Assembly: GCA_903916675.1 (NCBI GenBank)
Contig: CAIWXQ010000001.1
Coordinates: forward strand, 126,217-190,216
DNA from: an uncultured bacterium
GTDB taxonomy: Bacteria > Verrucomicrobiota > Kiritimatiellia > RFP12 > CAIWXQ01
Direction of reading: 5' to 3'
Length of the DNA: 64,000 nucleotides
Under the pieces are notes generated by a model. It saw only the letters and a list, made by a program, of their open reading frames with translations. It made no database searches and had not been told where the DNA came from. Within the stretch, counting starts at the first letter, position 1. Every line of letters starts with the position of its first letter. Of this stretch, positions 35,701 to 43,572 are shown in pieces. The position numbers were made by a program, and so were the translations under genes.

Positions 35701-36720
35701 GAGGTGTCCACGGCGACGGGAATCGTGCCGGATCTGCTCCGGCTCGGCGATCACTGCTTTATCGCCGATGGCGTGATGTTGGGCGACGAAGAGCAACGTG
35801 GCGGCTGGAAGGCGTTGCGCCAGACAAACATCGGCAGCCGTTCGTTCGTGGGCAACGGCGCATACGTGGCCGACGGCGCAATGGTTCCGGACGATGTTCT
35901 GATCGGCGTGCAGACGCGGACGCCTGAAAACACCATGCTTTGTTCCGGCCAGACTTGGATGGGATCGCCGCCAATCCTCCTGCCGGCGCGTGAATGCATC
36001 GGTGGGTTTGATGAGCGCCTCACGCTTTATCCGTCGAGGCTCCGCTGGCTCGGGAGGGCCGTGGTGGAAGGACTGCGGACCGTCTTTCCGCTCGCATTCG
36101 CAATTGCCTCCGGCTATCTGATTGTGCAGATGGTCATGCCGCTGGCCGGCGACGAAAAATGGCTGGGAACGTTTCTGAGTCTGGCCCTTGCCGGTTGTTT
36201 ATATGGGGTTTCGTCGTTTTGTTTTGTGCTAGCGCTCAAGTGGTTGCTGGTTGGCCGTTATCGCCCTCGCGCCGCGCCGATTTGGACCCCATTTGTCTGG
36301 CTGAGCGAAGCGGTTACCAATCTCTATGAATCGGTTGCCGTGCCAAACGTGCTCGATTTTCTATGCGGTACGCCGATACTGCCATATGCGCTTCGACTGT
36401 TGGGCGCTCGTATCGGCCGGGGCGTGTATCTGAACACGACGGATGTCACTGAATTTGACTGTGTTCAAATCGGGGATGAAGCGGAATTGAACGCGTGGTG
36501 CGGTCCGCAGACGCATTTGTTTGAGGACCGGGTGATGAAAATCGGGATGGTGGAAATCGGCGCGCGTGTAAGTATCGGTGCCTGTTCCACGATTCTCTAC
36601 GACACCCGGATTGGTGACGGGGTTCACCTCGGGCCGCTGACCCTGGTTGCGAAAGGTGAGCGTCTGCCAGCGGACACACGTTGGGAGGGTGCCCCCGCAG
36701 CGCCCGGGCGGAGGGCATAA
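32722..36720 (+). CDS. Pls/PosA-family non-ribosomal peptide synthetase
   Basis: The product is about 1,332 aa from a GTG at 32722; the frame also has a TTG at 32659, and the start is uncertain. Architecture: adenylation domain (YTSGSTGKPKG near 170, NTYGPTEASVSASI near 303, LYRTGDLARI, GRADDQVKVRGFRVELGEIE near 409, GKLDRS near 500), then a carrier domain with LGGHSLLVARL near 556. A long C-terminal half alternates transmembrane helices with left-handed hexapeptide-repeat acyltransferase-like domains (GARIGRDVLIDSV; GARVGHGSEVSTAT; GARIGRGVYLNTTD). This is the layout of epsilon-poly-L-lysine synthetase (Pls) and its PosA relatives, which make amino-acid homo-oligomers without a condensation domain. 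The amino acid used cannot be told here. The carrier-activating enzyme follows 3 bp downstream. Confidence 0.9.
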   Translation: MVSTTSKIQPSVLRGPCRPDLLRTECLADILAATAHRRPQHPALIDGAKVITYAALHAASDVIGSALVRRGAAAGRMIGLLLPRGADLLMAQAGITRSGAAWLPFDAATPVERVHACLVSAPAVGLVTCRDLLPRFSGWPVPIWAVEDLLAENADPLIGTVQPTDPAYVIYTSGSTGKPKGIVVSHRSICHFLRSENEILGVRERDIVYQGFSVAFDMSFEEIWISYLVGATVWIAPADLVGDPERVADTVTRCGITVMHAVPTLMGLIHHPLPTVRLINLGGEACPSALVGHLARSGRQIFNTYGPTEASVSASIAALEPGQPVSIGMPLPNVGLLVLDEHRQVLPAGSVGELCVFGPGLAVGYLGQSELTADRFIANPVSENADEARLYRTGDLARIESAQGPVFCLGRADDQVKVRGFRVELGEIEAALAAHPDVATPAVVLRSVGGIEQLVGFVIPRNGHVIDTALLRHSLAERLPPYMVPICFEVAAQLPRLASGKLDRSALINIPLRAATTAHSDDTGTPETDDEVVLWAAVRKLFPGLILFRDADFFNDLGGHSLLVARLASIIRADARYAALSVGDIYRARRLDAIASIMGSLRAVRRAAAVSPREPVPRRRRILCGFAQAVVIPVLALLNISTWLAPFFVYHYFTGDEGDSILLAALYSVGTFLLLEIASFPLAIAGKWLVAGRLKTGRYPLWGTTYFRWWLADRLCRLAPVGLLTGTPLLNWHLRALGARIGRDVLIDSVSLGAPDLLTIEDGVSIGTAVHIENARVEDCLLILGSVHFERDSVADSYAVLENDTCVGAGSRLSGLSALAAGRRIPDNEMWEGSPAQLIDARREAMPPRPKVGFVQRAIQVAFFVIASLSVAVLFFMPLFPCFMLIDWMDVRLWNLYENEAQPLIAFVVFFLLAIPAGALLVTITILLASGFKRLLLPRQASGIFSVYGVTYCRTWLVARILDGSLGVLHGLYASVFVPTWLRLMGARVGHGSEVSTATGIVPDLLRLGDHCFIADGVMLGDEEQRGGWKALRQTNIGSRSFVGNGAYVADGAMVPDDVLIGVQTRTPENTMLCSGQTWMGSPPILLPARECIGGFDERLTLYPSRLRWLGRAVVEGLRTVFPLAFAIASGYLIVQMVMPLAGDEKWLGTFLSLALAGCLYGVSSFCFVLALKWLLVGRYRPRAAPIWTPFVWLSEAVTNLYESVAVPNVLDFLCGTPILPYALRLLGARIGRGVYLNTTDVTEFDCVQIGDEAELNAWCGPQTHLFEDRVMKIGMVEIGARVSIGACSTILYDTRIGDGVHLGPLTLVAKGERLPADTRWEGAPAAPGRRA

Positions 36721-36723
36721 CCG

Positions 36724-37281
36724 GTGCAAATCTGCTGCTGGCCGCTTGAGCCGGTTTTGCCGCCGTTGGGCGAATCCGTTCTGATTCGTGTTTCGGTGCC
36801 TGGCTGCACACGCTCGGATGCGCGCGGAAAGGCGCGGGATGTTTTGCGAACCGTCCTGGCGGGATGGTGCAATCTATCATTGTCGCAAATCTTATTAAAT
36901 GAAACAGGCAAAGGTCCTGCGTGTTCAAACAAACTTTCCGGAACGGCCTTTGACATTAGTCTCGCGTATGGTGCCGGTGAAGCGTGGATCGGTCTGGCTT
37001 GCGGCGGACGCATCGGCGTGGATGTGATGCGTGTCGAGCCGTTTGCCGAAGCCTGGGCCGTAGCCCAAGCATATCTGGGCCCTTCGGTAGTCGCCGCTAT
37101 GGCACAATCACAAGATCCCGAGCGCGTCTTTGCAGCGGCATGGACAATGCGGGAGGCGCAACTTAAGTGCGCCAGGCTTGGACTGGTCGAGTGGACCAGC
37201 GTCGAAATGGCTGCCGCAATCGAGACGCGGCTCGACGGGCCGGATTGGATGGGCGCCGTTGCGTTACACCCACACCGGTGA
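36724..37281 (+). CDS. 4'-phosphopantetheinyl transferase superfamily protein
   Basis: The 185-aa product starts at GTG, 3 bp after the NRPS stop, so it is surely cotranscribed. It has the superfamily motifs GGRIGVDVMRVEPF (Mg-binding Asp, near residue 97) and VFAAAWTMREAQLKCARLG (near 138), where the usual W-x-x-K-E-A appears as WTMREA. Its expected role is to load the phosphopantetheine arm onto the Ser of LGGHSL in the adjacent synthetase. The N-terminal 40 residues are poorly conserved. Confidence 0.85.
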   Translation: MQICCWPLEPVLPPLGESVLIRVSVPGCTRSDARGKARDVLRTVLAGWCNLSLSQILLNETGKGPACSNKLSGTAFDISLAYGAGEAWIGLACGGRIGVDVMRVEPFAEAWAVAQAYLGPSVVAAMAQSQDPERVFAAAWTMREAQLKCARLGLVEWTSVEMAAAIETRLDGPDWMGAVALHPHR

Positions 37282-37421
37282 AGCTGCCGCCACCGCTGCC
37301 GTCGCCGCACTTCCAGACATCACCGATCAGGCAAAACCGGCGCTTCCGCCCCCGACCGACAAAGGTACGGTCCCCAAGGTAAAGATGCGCGAACCGGCGG
37401 AAAAACTGACGCCGAATATGC

Positions 37422-37505
37422 CGCGCGGGCTTCCGCGACTTCAATAACCCCGACGCCCGCATCTCCGCCCTGGGCTTCCGCGTCAGCGCCACCGCCGTAC
37501 GTTAA
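37422..37505 (+). pseudogene. C-terminal remnant resembling a formylglycine-generating-enzyme domain
   Basis: The frame reads GFRDFNNPDARISALGFRVS and then ATAVR before a TAA at 37503. The N-P-D-x-R...L-G-F-R-V ending is typical of FGE-sulfatase (SUMF1-like) domains. An adjacent frame upstream (37285-37420, ending TPNMPRG) may be the preceding part after a frameshift. There is no start codon or complete domain. It is a decayed fragment. Confidence 0.4.
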
Positions 37506-37535
37506 ACCGGCCTATGCGGGCCGGTGCCGGCCGAG
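37506..37535 (+). repeat. Leader-like repeat L, core hairpin only (copy 4)
   Basis: CCGGCC-TATGCG-GGCCGG makes a perfect 6-bp stem around the same TATGCG loop as in copies 1-3 and is followed by TGCCGGCCGA. It lies just after the FGE-like remnant. Confidence 0.5.
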
Positions 37536-37599
37536 ATCGATATATTTATTACATGTGTTTTTAGCACTCGCGGGGACAATCATATTTCCATTGGCGCGT

Positions 37600-39246
37600 C
37601 TACCGGAAGTCCAGTTTGACATCACCGGCGGTTTCCAGGCCGTTGGGGAAATCGGCGGCGCGGGTAAGTTTTCGGCCGTGCATGCTGACATTGTCAAAAA
37701 ACACGCGGATGCTGCCGCTCCCTTCTGTCCGCAGGCGCGAGCGCATGGTCTGCCCTTGATGATCGGCCGTTCGGCCGCCGTATTGACCCCGCTCGACCCC
37801 GGTCACGATCACGTTTTTCAAGGTCAGATCCACCATCCCCAACGTCACGTCCGCTTTCTTGACCGACCACGGGGTGTCCCGGTTCAAGTTGTCGATGGCC
37901 AGGAGGTTGAGCGTGTCGCCATGCAGTGTGATGTTCTCCAGACACAGGTTGGCGAAGGTGTTGCCCTTGGAGGCCGCCATGGTGACGATGCCGCGGGCGG
38001 CCACCTGCCACTGCGTCTCGTCGCGGATGATCTGGATGTCCCGCAGGGCGATGTTGCGGCGCGCGCCGTCGTAGCCATAGCCAAGTTGCACGACGCTGGC
38101 GTTCATCTGCTTCCAGATGACGGCATTGCGCATGGCGATGTCAGACTGGTAGGCGAGGAGCACGTCATCATTGACCTTGAAGAAGCACTCCTCAACCCGT
38201 CCGCGCCTGCCGGGGTTTACGCCGTCGGTGCTGTAGTTCCAACTGAGAATTTTCACATGCTTCACGACCGAGTCGGCGCCTTTTCCCAGTTGCAGGTTCC
38301 AATGTGGAGCATCGATGATGGTTGGCCCGTCCACGACGCACCCATCGGGCATCCAGACCATGGGCGTCCATCCATTGGGGGCCTGCCAGCCCTTGGGCTT
38401 GGCGGCGTTACCTTCCTGGCCGCCCGCGCAGAAGAATCGGAGCCAGTCGCCCTGCAGAGCTTCTCCGCTGAGGATTCCCCGGCCCAGAATCCGTATGCCG
38501 GGCCCGTCGCCGTCAATCGTGCCGCGAACCAGCGCGCCCCCGGCGAGATAGACGATCTGACCGGCGCCCACATGGAAGTGCGGACCGATCTCATGCACGC
38601 CAGGGCCAAAATAGCGGACCGCCGGAGCGTGCGGATCTGGAATATCCGTTTCCGGCGGATCAACCAGCACAAAAAGGGGATATTGCTCTCCATCCGCATG
38701 GTTGATGCAGACCCAGTAGTAACTGGTGGCCGGCGGGGCGGGGGTGATGGAGAGTTCCACGCAACCATCTTCGGTAATCCGCGCCGTGGCACCCGCCCCG
38801 GGAAGCACCTGGACGCTGGTCACCGGAGTCGCCTGGCTGTCTCTGGCGGTCACGAGGCGGATCAGCAGTTTGACCGGATCAGCCGACGTACAGGTCAACC
38901 AGTGATTTTCCCGGGACATGGATTCAAGTTCGAAATTATGACCATTCTTGTCCGGGTAGTCCTTCCAGGCATTACGGCTCATCAGCACAAAGGCATCGTA
39001 CGTTTCGCCATTGTGAACCACCTTGGCCGCATAGCGGTCTGAGCGGTAGCTCTCCGCTGGCCCCGGGTAAACCGCGAAAGCCGGGCCCGCTGTCGCAACC
39101 GGCAAGGAGGTCTTTGTGCTTGTGGCAACCCCTGCAGCAGACGGCGTCGCAGCGAAATCTGCACTGTGCTGCGCAGGGGCCGCGTGGCAACCCAGGAAAC
39201 CGAGCGTCGCCGAGAGTGTGAGCAGCATCGCTTTGCATGTTTTCAT
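37600..39246 (-). CDS. Beta-helix glycoside hydrolase lipoprotein (GH28/GH49-like)
   Basis: The product is 548 aa from the ATG at 39246 (ORF to 39309). A lipoprotein signal (MLLTLSATLGFLGCHA, lipobox GFLGC) precedes a beta-sandwich domain. A right-handed parallel beta-helix follows, of the polygalacturonase/dextranase type: VRYFGPGVHEIG, GQIVYLAGGALVRGTIDGDG, IRILGRGILSGE, NYSTDGVNPGRRGRVEECF, FKVNDDVLLAY. The paired Asp residues in STDGVN and VNDDV fit the catalytic acid positions of this clan. It is probably a cell-surface polysaccharide lyase or hydrolase. It sits 126 bp downstream of an AraC regulator on the same strand. Confidence 0.8.
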   Translation of the reverse strand: MKTCKAMLLTLSATLGFLGCHAAPAQHSADFAATPSAAGVATSTKTSLPVATAGPAFAVYPGPAESYRSDRYAAKVVHNGETYDAFVLMSRNAWKDYPDKNGHNFELESMSRENHWLTCTSADPVKLLIRLVTARDSQATPVTSVQVLPGAGATARITEDGCVELSITPAPPATSYYWVCINHADGEQYPLFVLVDPPETDIPDPHAPAVRYFGPGVHEIGPHFHVGAGQIVYLAGGALVRGTIDGDGPGIRILGRGILSGEALQGDWLRFFCAGGQEGNAAKPKGWQAPNGWTPMVWMPDGCVVDGPTIIDAPHWNLQLGKGADSVVKHVKILSWNYSTDGVNPGRRGRVEECFFKVNDDVLLAYQSDIAMRNAVIWKQMNASVVQLGYGYDGARRNIALRDIQIIRDETQWQVAARGIVTMAASKGNTFANLCLENITLHGDTLNLLAIDNLNRDTPWSVKKADVTLGMVDLTLKNVIVTGVERGQYGGRTADHQGQTMRSRLRTEGSGSIRVFFDNVSMHGRKLTRAADFPNGLETAGDVKLDFR

Positions 39247-39372
39247 AACAGCGCGCGCAATACGCGGGAGGCATCCTACCAAAAAATGCAAGTAACGGGC
39301 TCTTCCCAAACAAAACCCACGTTGCTATCTGGTCCTGTTTTCCGTTGTTTCCATCCTGGGGCCAATGCAGGC

Positions 39373-40290
39373 TCAGCTTGCCATTCCTTTTGCCAAGCGC
39401 CTATCGATTCGCGCACCTCGCTTGCGCCATTCGCGCGGCGACATGCCCAGCTGTTTTTTAAAATGCCGGTTGAAACTCGACAAGGTTGTAAATCCGGTGT
39501 TCGTGGCAATGTCCAGCGCCCGGTCGTTGGTTTCGGTGAGCAGCGTGGTCGCCATTTGCAGGCGCAAGTGTGTCACATATTCCAGCGGTGACATGCCTGC
39601 GGCCGATTCCATCAACCGCCGGAAATGCGTCAGGCTGGTGTGGCACAGTTGCGCCAGCTGCTGCATGCGCATGGGCGCGTCGTAATGCGCCGCAACATGT
39701 TCCAGTGCGGGCGCGACGCGCTCCATGGCCGTTCGCCGGGACCCTGCGACGGGGATGGTCCGTCGCGGTTTTGCCTCACGATGCAACCGAACCATGACCT
39801 CCCAAACCCTGGCACGCACGGCCGACCGGTAGCCGGGTTTGCGCGCCCGCAATTCGAGGATGATGCTCCGCACCCGTTCGCCCATGCCCGGATGCCCGGC
39901 GGGCCGCAAAATGTTGCGGAAGGAGCGGCCGGCAAACGGATCCGTGCGCAGGTATTCCTGTTCTTCGAGCGGCGCGGGAACCAGCCGGGCGGGGTCAAGA
40001 ATCAGGAAACTCCATTGACTGATTGTCCCCGCCGCGCTGCGCGCCAGATGCATCTCCGTGCGGTTGATGACCGATACATCGCCGGCCGTGAACGGCAGCA
40101 CCTTGCCTTCCACCACGAACACGCCTGAGCCCTCAAAACAGTAGCCCAGTTCCAGATGATCGTGCAGGTGCAAAAACGTGATGGGGCGATCCTTCTGGGC
40201 ATAGGGCTTGCCGCCCGTGATGGGAAAATCAGCAGGCAACTGGATGGGAGCATATTGCAGCCGATAGGTGGCGCATGGTTGTTTTTGCAC
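39373..40290 (-). CDS. AraC-family transcriptional regulator
   Basis: The 305-aa product has an N-terminal cupin-like ligand domain (FLHLHDHLELGYCFEGSGVF near residue 40, FTAGDVSVINRTEMH) and a C-terminal pair of helix-turn-helices. The AraC signature is SPLEYVTHLRLQMATTLLTE, then ALDIATNTGFTTLSSFNRHF and FKKQLGMSPREWRKR. It likely senses a sugar and controls the glycosidase gene downstream on its own strand and/or the divergent ADP-ribosylglycohydrolase operon, with which it shares an 83-bp promoter region. Confidence 0.93.
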   Translation of the reverse strand: MQKQPCATYRLQYAPIQLPADFPITGGKPYAQKDRPITFLHLHDHLELGYCFEGSGVFVVEGKVLPFTAGDVSVINRTEMHLARSAAGTISQWSFLILDPARLVPAPLEEQEYLRTDPFAGRSFRNILRPAGHPGMGERVRSIILELRARKPGYRSAVRARVWEVMVRLHREAKPRRTIPVAGSRRTAMERVAPALEHVAAHYDAPMRMQQLAQLCHTSLTHFRRLMESAAGMSPLEYVTHLRLQMATTLLTETNDRALDIATNTGFTTLSSFNRHFKKQLGMSPREWRKRGARIDRRLAKGMAS

Positions 40291-40373
40291 AGAACTTGTT
40301 CCTTTCGGCGTAGATAGATGTTTAAAGATACGCTATCCTGTTCCCAGGTTAAAGGGAAAGAAAGGAATTCATC

Positions 40374-41678
40374 ATGACCTATCCGGTACTGCCCGACTTC
40401 AAGGAGCTAGCCAACCAGATTACCTTCTATGCCCAGCTGCAGCACGAAAGAGGCGCGAAGGGCATTGAACCGGTCGTGAGACGTTCCGAACGCGCGTTGC
40501 AGACGGCCTTGCGCCAGCTTCGGCAATGTCCACCCGACCGGAAGATGGCCGCGAAGGAACCGGACAGCCTCCGGGCCATTCGCGCGCTTCGTCCCAGGGG
40601 ACCCCGGAAAATGTGGATGGATTTTGAGGCGCCCGAGTATCGCGAAAAGCTGGCCGGCGCGATGCTGGGCCGGTTTGCCGGCTGCACGCTGGGCGCGCCG
40701 GTCGAATTCTGGGAAATCAAGAAGATGCAGGATTGGGCAAAGGAAATCGGCGACGTGTTTCCGCCCACGGACTATTGGCGTGAGATTCCAGACCGGAACC
40801 GGCTGCGTTATCGCGCCAGTCGGTGCGATGCCTACACGCGCGCCAAAATGGATGGCGTGCCGGTGGATGACGACATTGCCTACACGCTGCTCGGGCTGCT
40901 GGTGGTTGAGGACTATGGGCCCGACTTTACGATCGAAGAGAACGGCAAGGCATGGGTCAAGTATCTGCCGTATGCCTGCACGGCCGAAGATATTGCGCTG
41001 AAAAATTTGAAGAAAGGCATAGCCGCAAAACGGGTGGGCGCGATTGACAATCCCTATTGCGAATGGATTGGCGCCGATATTCGCTCCGATCCGTGGGCGT
41101 ACCTGGCGCCGGCATGGCCGGAGCGCGCCGCCGGCATGGCGTATCGCGATGCCTATCTCAGCCATCGCCGACAGGGAATCTACGGCGAGATGTTCTTCTC
41201 CGCGGCCATCTCCGCGGCATTTGCCGTGAAAGATCCGATCGAGGCGATCCAGATCGGGCTCACCGAGATTCCGAAGGAGTGTGCCCTGGCCCAAAACGTA
41301 CGCTGGGCGCTGAAAGTCGCGCCGAAAATCAAGAACTACCGGCAGGCGCGTGAAGCCGTGGACAAACGCTTCCAGGGCATGTCCGGTGTCCACACCATCA
41401 ACAATGCCTGCCTCACAATCTGGGGGCTCACCATTGGCGGAACCGACTTCACCAAAGTCATATCCGAGACGGTTGCCATGGGGCTCGACAACGACTGCAC
41501 CGCCGCCACGGCCGGGAGCATGGTCGGCGCCGTGGTTGGCCAGAAAGGCATTCCGAAACACTGGACCCGGAAGTTCAACAACACGGTGTATTCCTACCTG
41601 ATCAAACGGAAAAAGTTCGCAATCGACGACCTGCTGCGGCGTTTTGAGAAGCAGGCGCGCCGGGTTTATGACGCATAA
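40374..41678 (+). CDS. ADP-ribosylglycohydrolase-family protein
   Basis: The 434-aa product has AAAGGAA upstream of the ATG. After a helical N-terminal extension of about 85 residues, the ADP-ribosylglycohydrolase fold begins with LAGAMLGRFAGCTLGAPVE. Metal-binding acidic motifs are present: VPVDDDIAYTLLGLL (near 162) and GLDNDCTAATAGSMVGAVVG (near 365). Family members remove ADP-ribose or act on related nucleosidic/glycosidic substrates, and many bacterial copies sit in sugar-use clusters with uncertain substrate, as here. It is divergent from the AraC gene and first of a plus-strand gene run. Confidence 0.9.
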   Translation: MTYPVLPDFKELANQITFYAQLQHERGAKGIEPVVRRSERALQTALRQLRQCPPDRKMAAKEPDSLRAIRALRPRGPRKMWMDFEAPEYREKLAGAMLGRFAGCTLGAPVEFWEIKKMQDWAKEIGDVFPPTDYWREIPDRNRLRYRASRCDAYTRAKMDGVPVDDDIAYTLLGLLVVEDYGPDFTIEENGKAWVKYLPYACTAEDIALKNLKKGIAAKRVGAIDNPYCEWIGADIRSDPWAYLAPAWPERAAGMAYRDAYLSHRRQGIYGEMFFSAAISAAFAVKDPIEAIQIGLTEIPKECALAQNVRWALKVAPKIKNYRQAREAVDKRFQGMSGVHTINNACLTIWGLTIGGTDFTKVISETVAMGLDNDCTAATAGSMVGAVVGQKGIPKHWTRKFNNTVYSYLIKRKKFAIDDLLRRFEKQARRVYDA

Positions 41679-41809
41679 TCTGGGGCGGCCGCCCGGCAAT
41701 AGAAGTTGAAAAGAATCGAGGACGACAGGCACGTGCTCCATCTCGACTCCCACGTGCAGGGGCATCGTTGCGAGGCCCTATTGCGGCAACAAGTTTCGGG
41801 AGGTAGAAG

Positions 41810-43354
41810 ATGAAAGTGGTGATCGGAGCGATTCTCGTTCTGACAAGCGGCGTGATGGCCGCCGATTCCGCCACACTGTCAAAGGCTGCCGACCCTTCGA
41901 CAGGCTCGGGGCAAGACTGGCCGACGTGGGGCCGGACCGCGGAACGGAACATGATCTCGGAGGAAACGGGATTGCCGGATTTCTTCGATATCGCGTCGAA
42001 CCAGAATGTTCGATGGACATTCGATCTGCGCGGAAGAGGGCCGTCTTTCAGCAACCCGGTCGTGGCCAACGGCCGGGTGTTCCTCGGAACGAAGTTCTCG
42101 AAAGGACTGGATCCGCGTTTTAAAGCCGAAGGGATCTTTCTCTGTCTCGACGAAGAGTCCGGCGAACGCTTGTGGTCGTTGAGCATTCCCAACGGAGCGG
42201 GAAACCGGCCATTTGGTCTCACCTCGACGGCGACGGTGGACGGGGATCGGGTCTATCTTCTGGCCAACAGTTACGATCTGTTGTGCATGGACGTTCACGG
42301 CCAGACTGGCGGCAACCGCGGCTCTTTTGTCGTGGAAATGGAATTCCAATCCGGCGGCAAATCCAACGGTCCGCTGACGAAACAGGACGGCGATATCCTC
42401 TGGAAACTGAATCCCGGCGAGGTATTTGGCTTTGGCTGGGCCGATGCCTATGCCAATTCCCCGCTGGTCTTCGGCAAGTACGTCTATTGCTCCACGGGAT
42501 ACAGCTGGACCGGGCCCGGCAAACCACTCAATCGGCTAAACGAAGGGAAGGGGGGGCAACCGGCCCTCATGGTGGTGGACAAGATCACGGGGCAACTCGT
42601 CGCGACCGATAACCGGGAAACGCAATTCGTGTTTCACGGCGACTGGTGCACGCCGTCCATCGGAATGATCAACGGCAAACCGCAGATTCTCTTCGCGACT
42701 CCGGACTCCGTGGGTTACGCCTTCGAACCGGAACCGGAACGAAAGGACGGCGAAAAAATGGGTTTGCTGAAGAAGATCTGGTGGTTCGATCCGTATCACG
42801 ACGCGGCGTACTGGAAGCATAACGGGAAGAAGTTTTGTCGCCCCGAGATCATCGCCGCGCCCGTTTGCGTGAACAATCGGGTGTATTTCAATACCGGCGG
42901 CGACTGGAATCACCCGTTGTACGACCACGAATTGTTCTGCGTGGACGGGACCCGGCAAGGCGACGTCACGCAAGACGGACTTCTGTGGAAGTACATTCAC
43001 CAGGGAAGCGTCTCCACGGTCGCCATCCGGGACGGACTGCTCTATTTCGGCGACTTCGCCGGGAAGTTGCACTGTCTGGATGCCGAGACCGGCAAGCCCT
43101 GCTGGGTGTTTCCGGCCAAGGGGAAGATCCTGCAATCGCCCGTGGTTGCCGACGGCAAGGTGTTCTTCGGCACGAGCACGGGAGAGTTCTATATCTTGAG
43201 GCACGGCCGTACCCTGCAGCCGCCCATCTTCCAAACATCATTGCGCGCGCCCATGGCGGGGACGCCGGTGATCGCGAACCGGACGCTATTTATCATGACC
43301 GACGCCATGGTGTACGCCATTGCCACGCACCACGCGGCGGGGAGCAAGCCCTGA
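41810..43354 (+). CDS. Exported PQQ-like beta-propeller repeat protein
   Basis: The 514-aa product has a strong Shine-Dalgarno sequence (GGGAGG) before the ATG and a signal peptide (VVIGAILVLTSGVMAADS). Beta-propeller blades of the PQQ/quinoprotein type follow: NPVVANGRVFLGT, FLCLDEESGERLWS, LHCLDAETGKPCWVFPAKGK, SPVVADGKVFFGTSTGEFYIL. No quinone-binding dehydrogenase residues were identified, so it is probably a periplasmic binding or scaffold protein. Residues about 28-35 (DPSTGSGQ) come from a short repeat (41893-41917) inserted between the signal peptide and mature domain. Confidence 0.85.
   Translation: MKVVIGAILVLTSGVMAADSATLSKAADPSTGSGQDWPTWGRTAERNMISEETGLPDFFDIASNQNVRWTFDLRGRGPSFSNPVVANGRVFLGTKFSKGLDPRFKAEGIFLCLDEESGERLWSLSIPNGAGNRPFGLTSTATVDGDRVYLLANSYDLLCMDVHGQTGGNRGSFVVEMEFQSGGKSNGPLTKQDGDILWKLNPGEVFGFGWADAYANSPLVFGKYVYCSTGYSWTGPGKPLNRLNEGKGGQPALMVVDKITGQLVATDNRETQFVFHGDWCTPSIGMINGKPQILFATPDSVGYAFEPEPERKDGEKMGLLKKIWWFDPYHDAAYWKHNGKKFCRPEIIAAPVCVNNRVYFNTGGDWNHPLYDHELFCVDGTRQGDVTQDGLLWKYIHQGSVSTVAIRDGLLYFGDFAGKLHCLDAETGKPCWVFPAKGKILQSPVVADGKVFFGTSTGEFYILRHGRTLQPPIFQTSLRAPMAGTPVIANRTLFIMTDAMVYAIATHHAAGSKP
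41893..41917 (+). repeat. CCCTTCGACAGGCTCGGG-type dispersed repeat in coding sequence
   Basis: The motif (CCTTCGACAGGCTCGGGGCA) resembles a repeat I recognise from many environmental bacterial genomes. Here it is in frame in the linker after the signal peptide. Confidence 0.55.
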
Positions 43355-43369
43355 TGGGACTTATTGATT

Positions 43370-43530
43370 GTTCACAGAAAGAGTGACAAGGCAGACGGGT
43401 TTCTCCCAGAACCGTGGGGAGTTTTTCGGGGTCGGGATCGCTATCGGAATCGGTATCGATTGTATATCCGACCTCGATACCGACCCCGACGCCGATACCG
43501 ATGCAATTGTCACCTTTATTACGAAAGTTC
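43370..43530 (+). repeat. GGTATCG hexamer-stem repeat H, copy 1 (full length)
   Basis: About 160 bp, aligning along its length with 61603-61762: a common head (GTTCACAGAAAGAGTGACAA, GGCAGACGGGTTT), a GTGGGGAGTT-TTCGG block, then near-tandem TATCGG/ATCGGT hexamers facing GATACC/GACCCC hexamers, and a TTATTACGA end. The facing hexamers can fold into a long imperfect stem. Confidence 0.8.
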
Positions 43531-43572
43531 GATAAGGAACGACCGGAGGCTGCCTGAAGGGGACGAAAGAAC

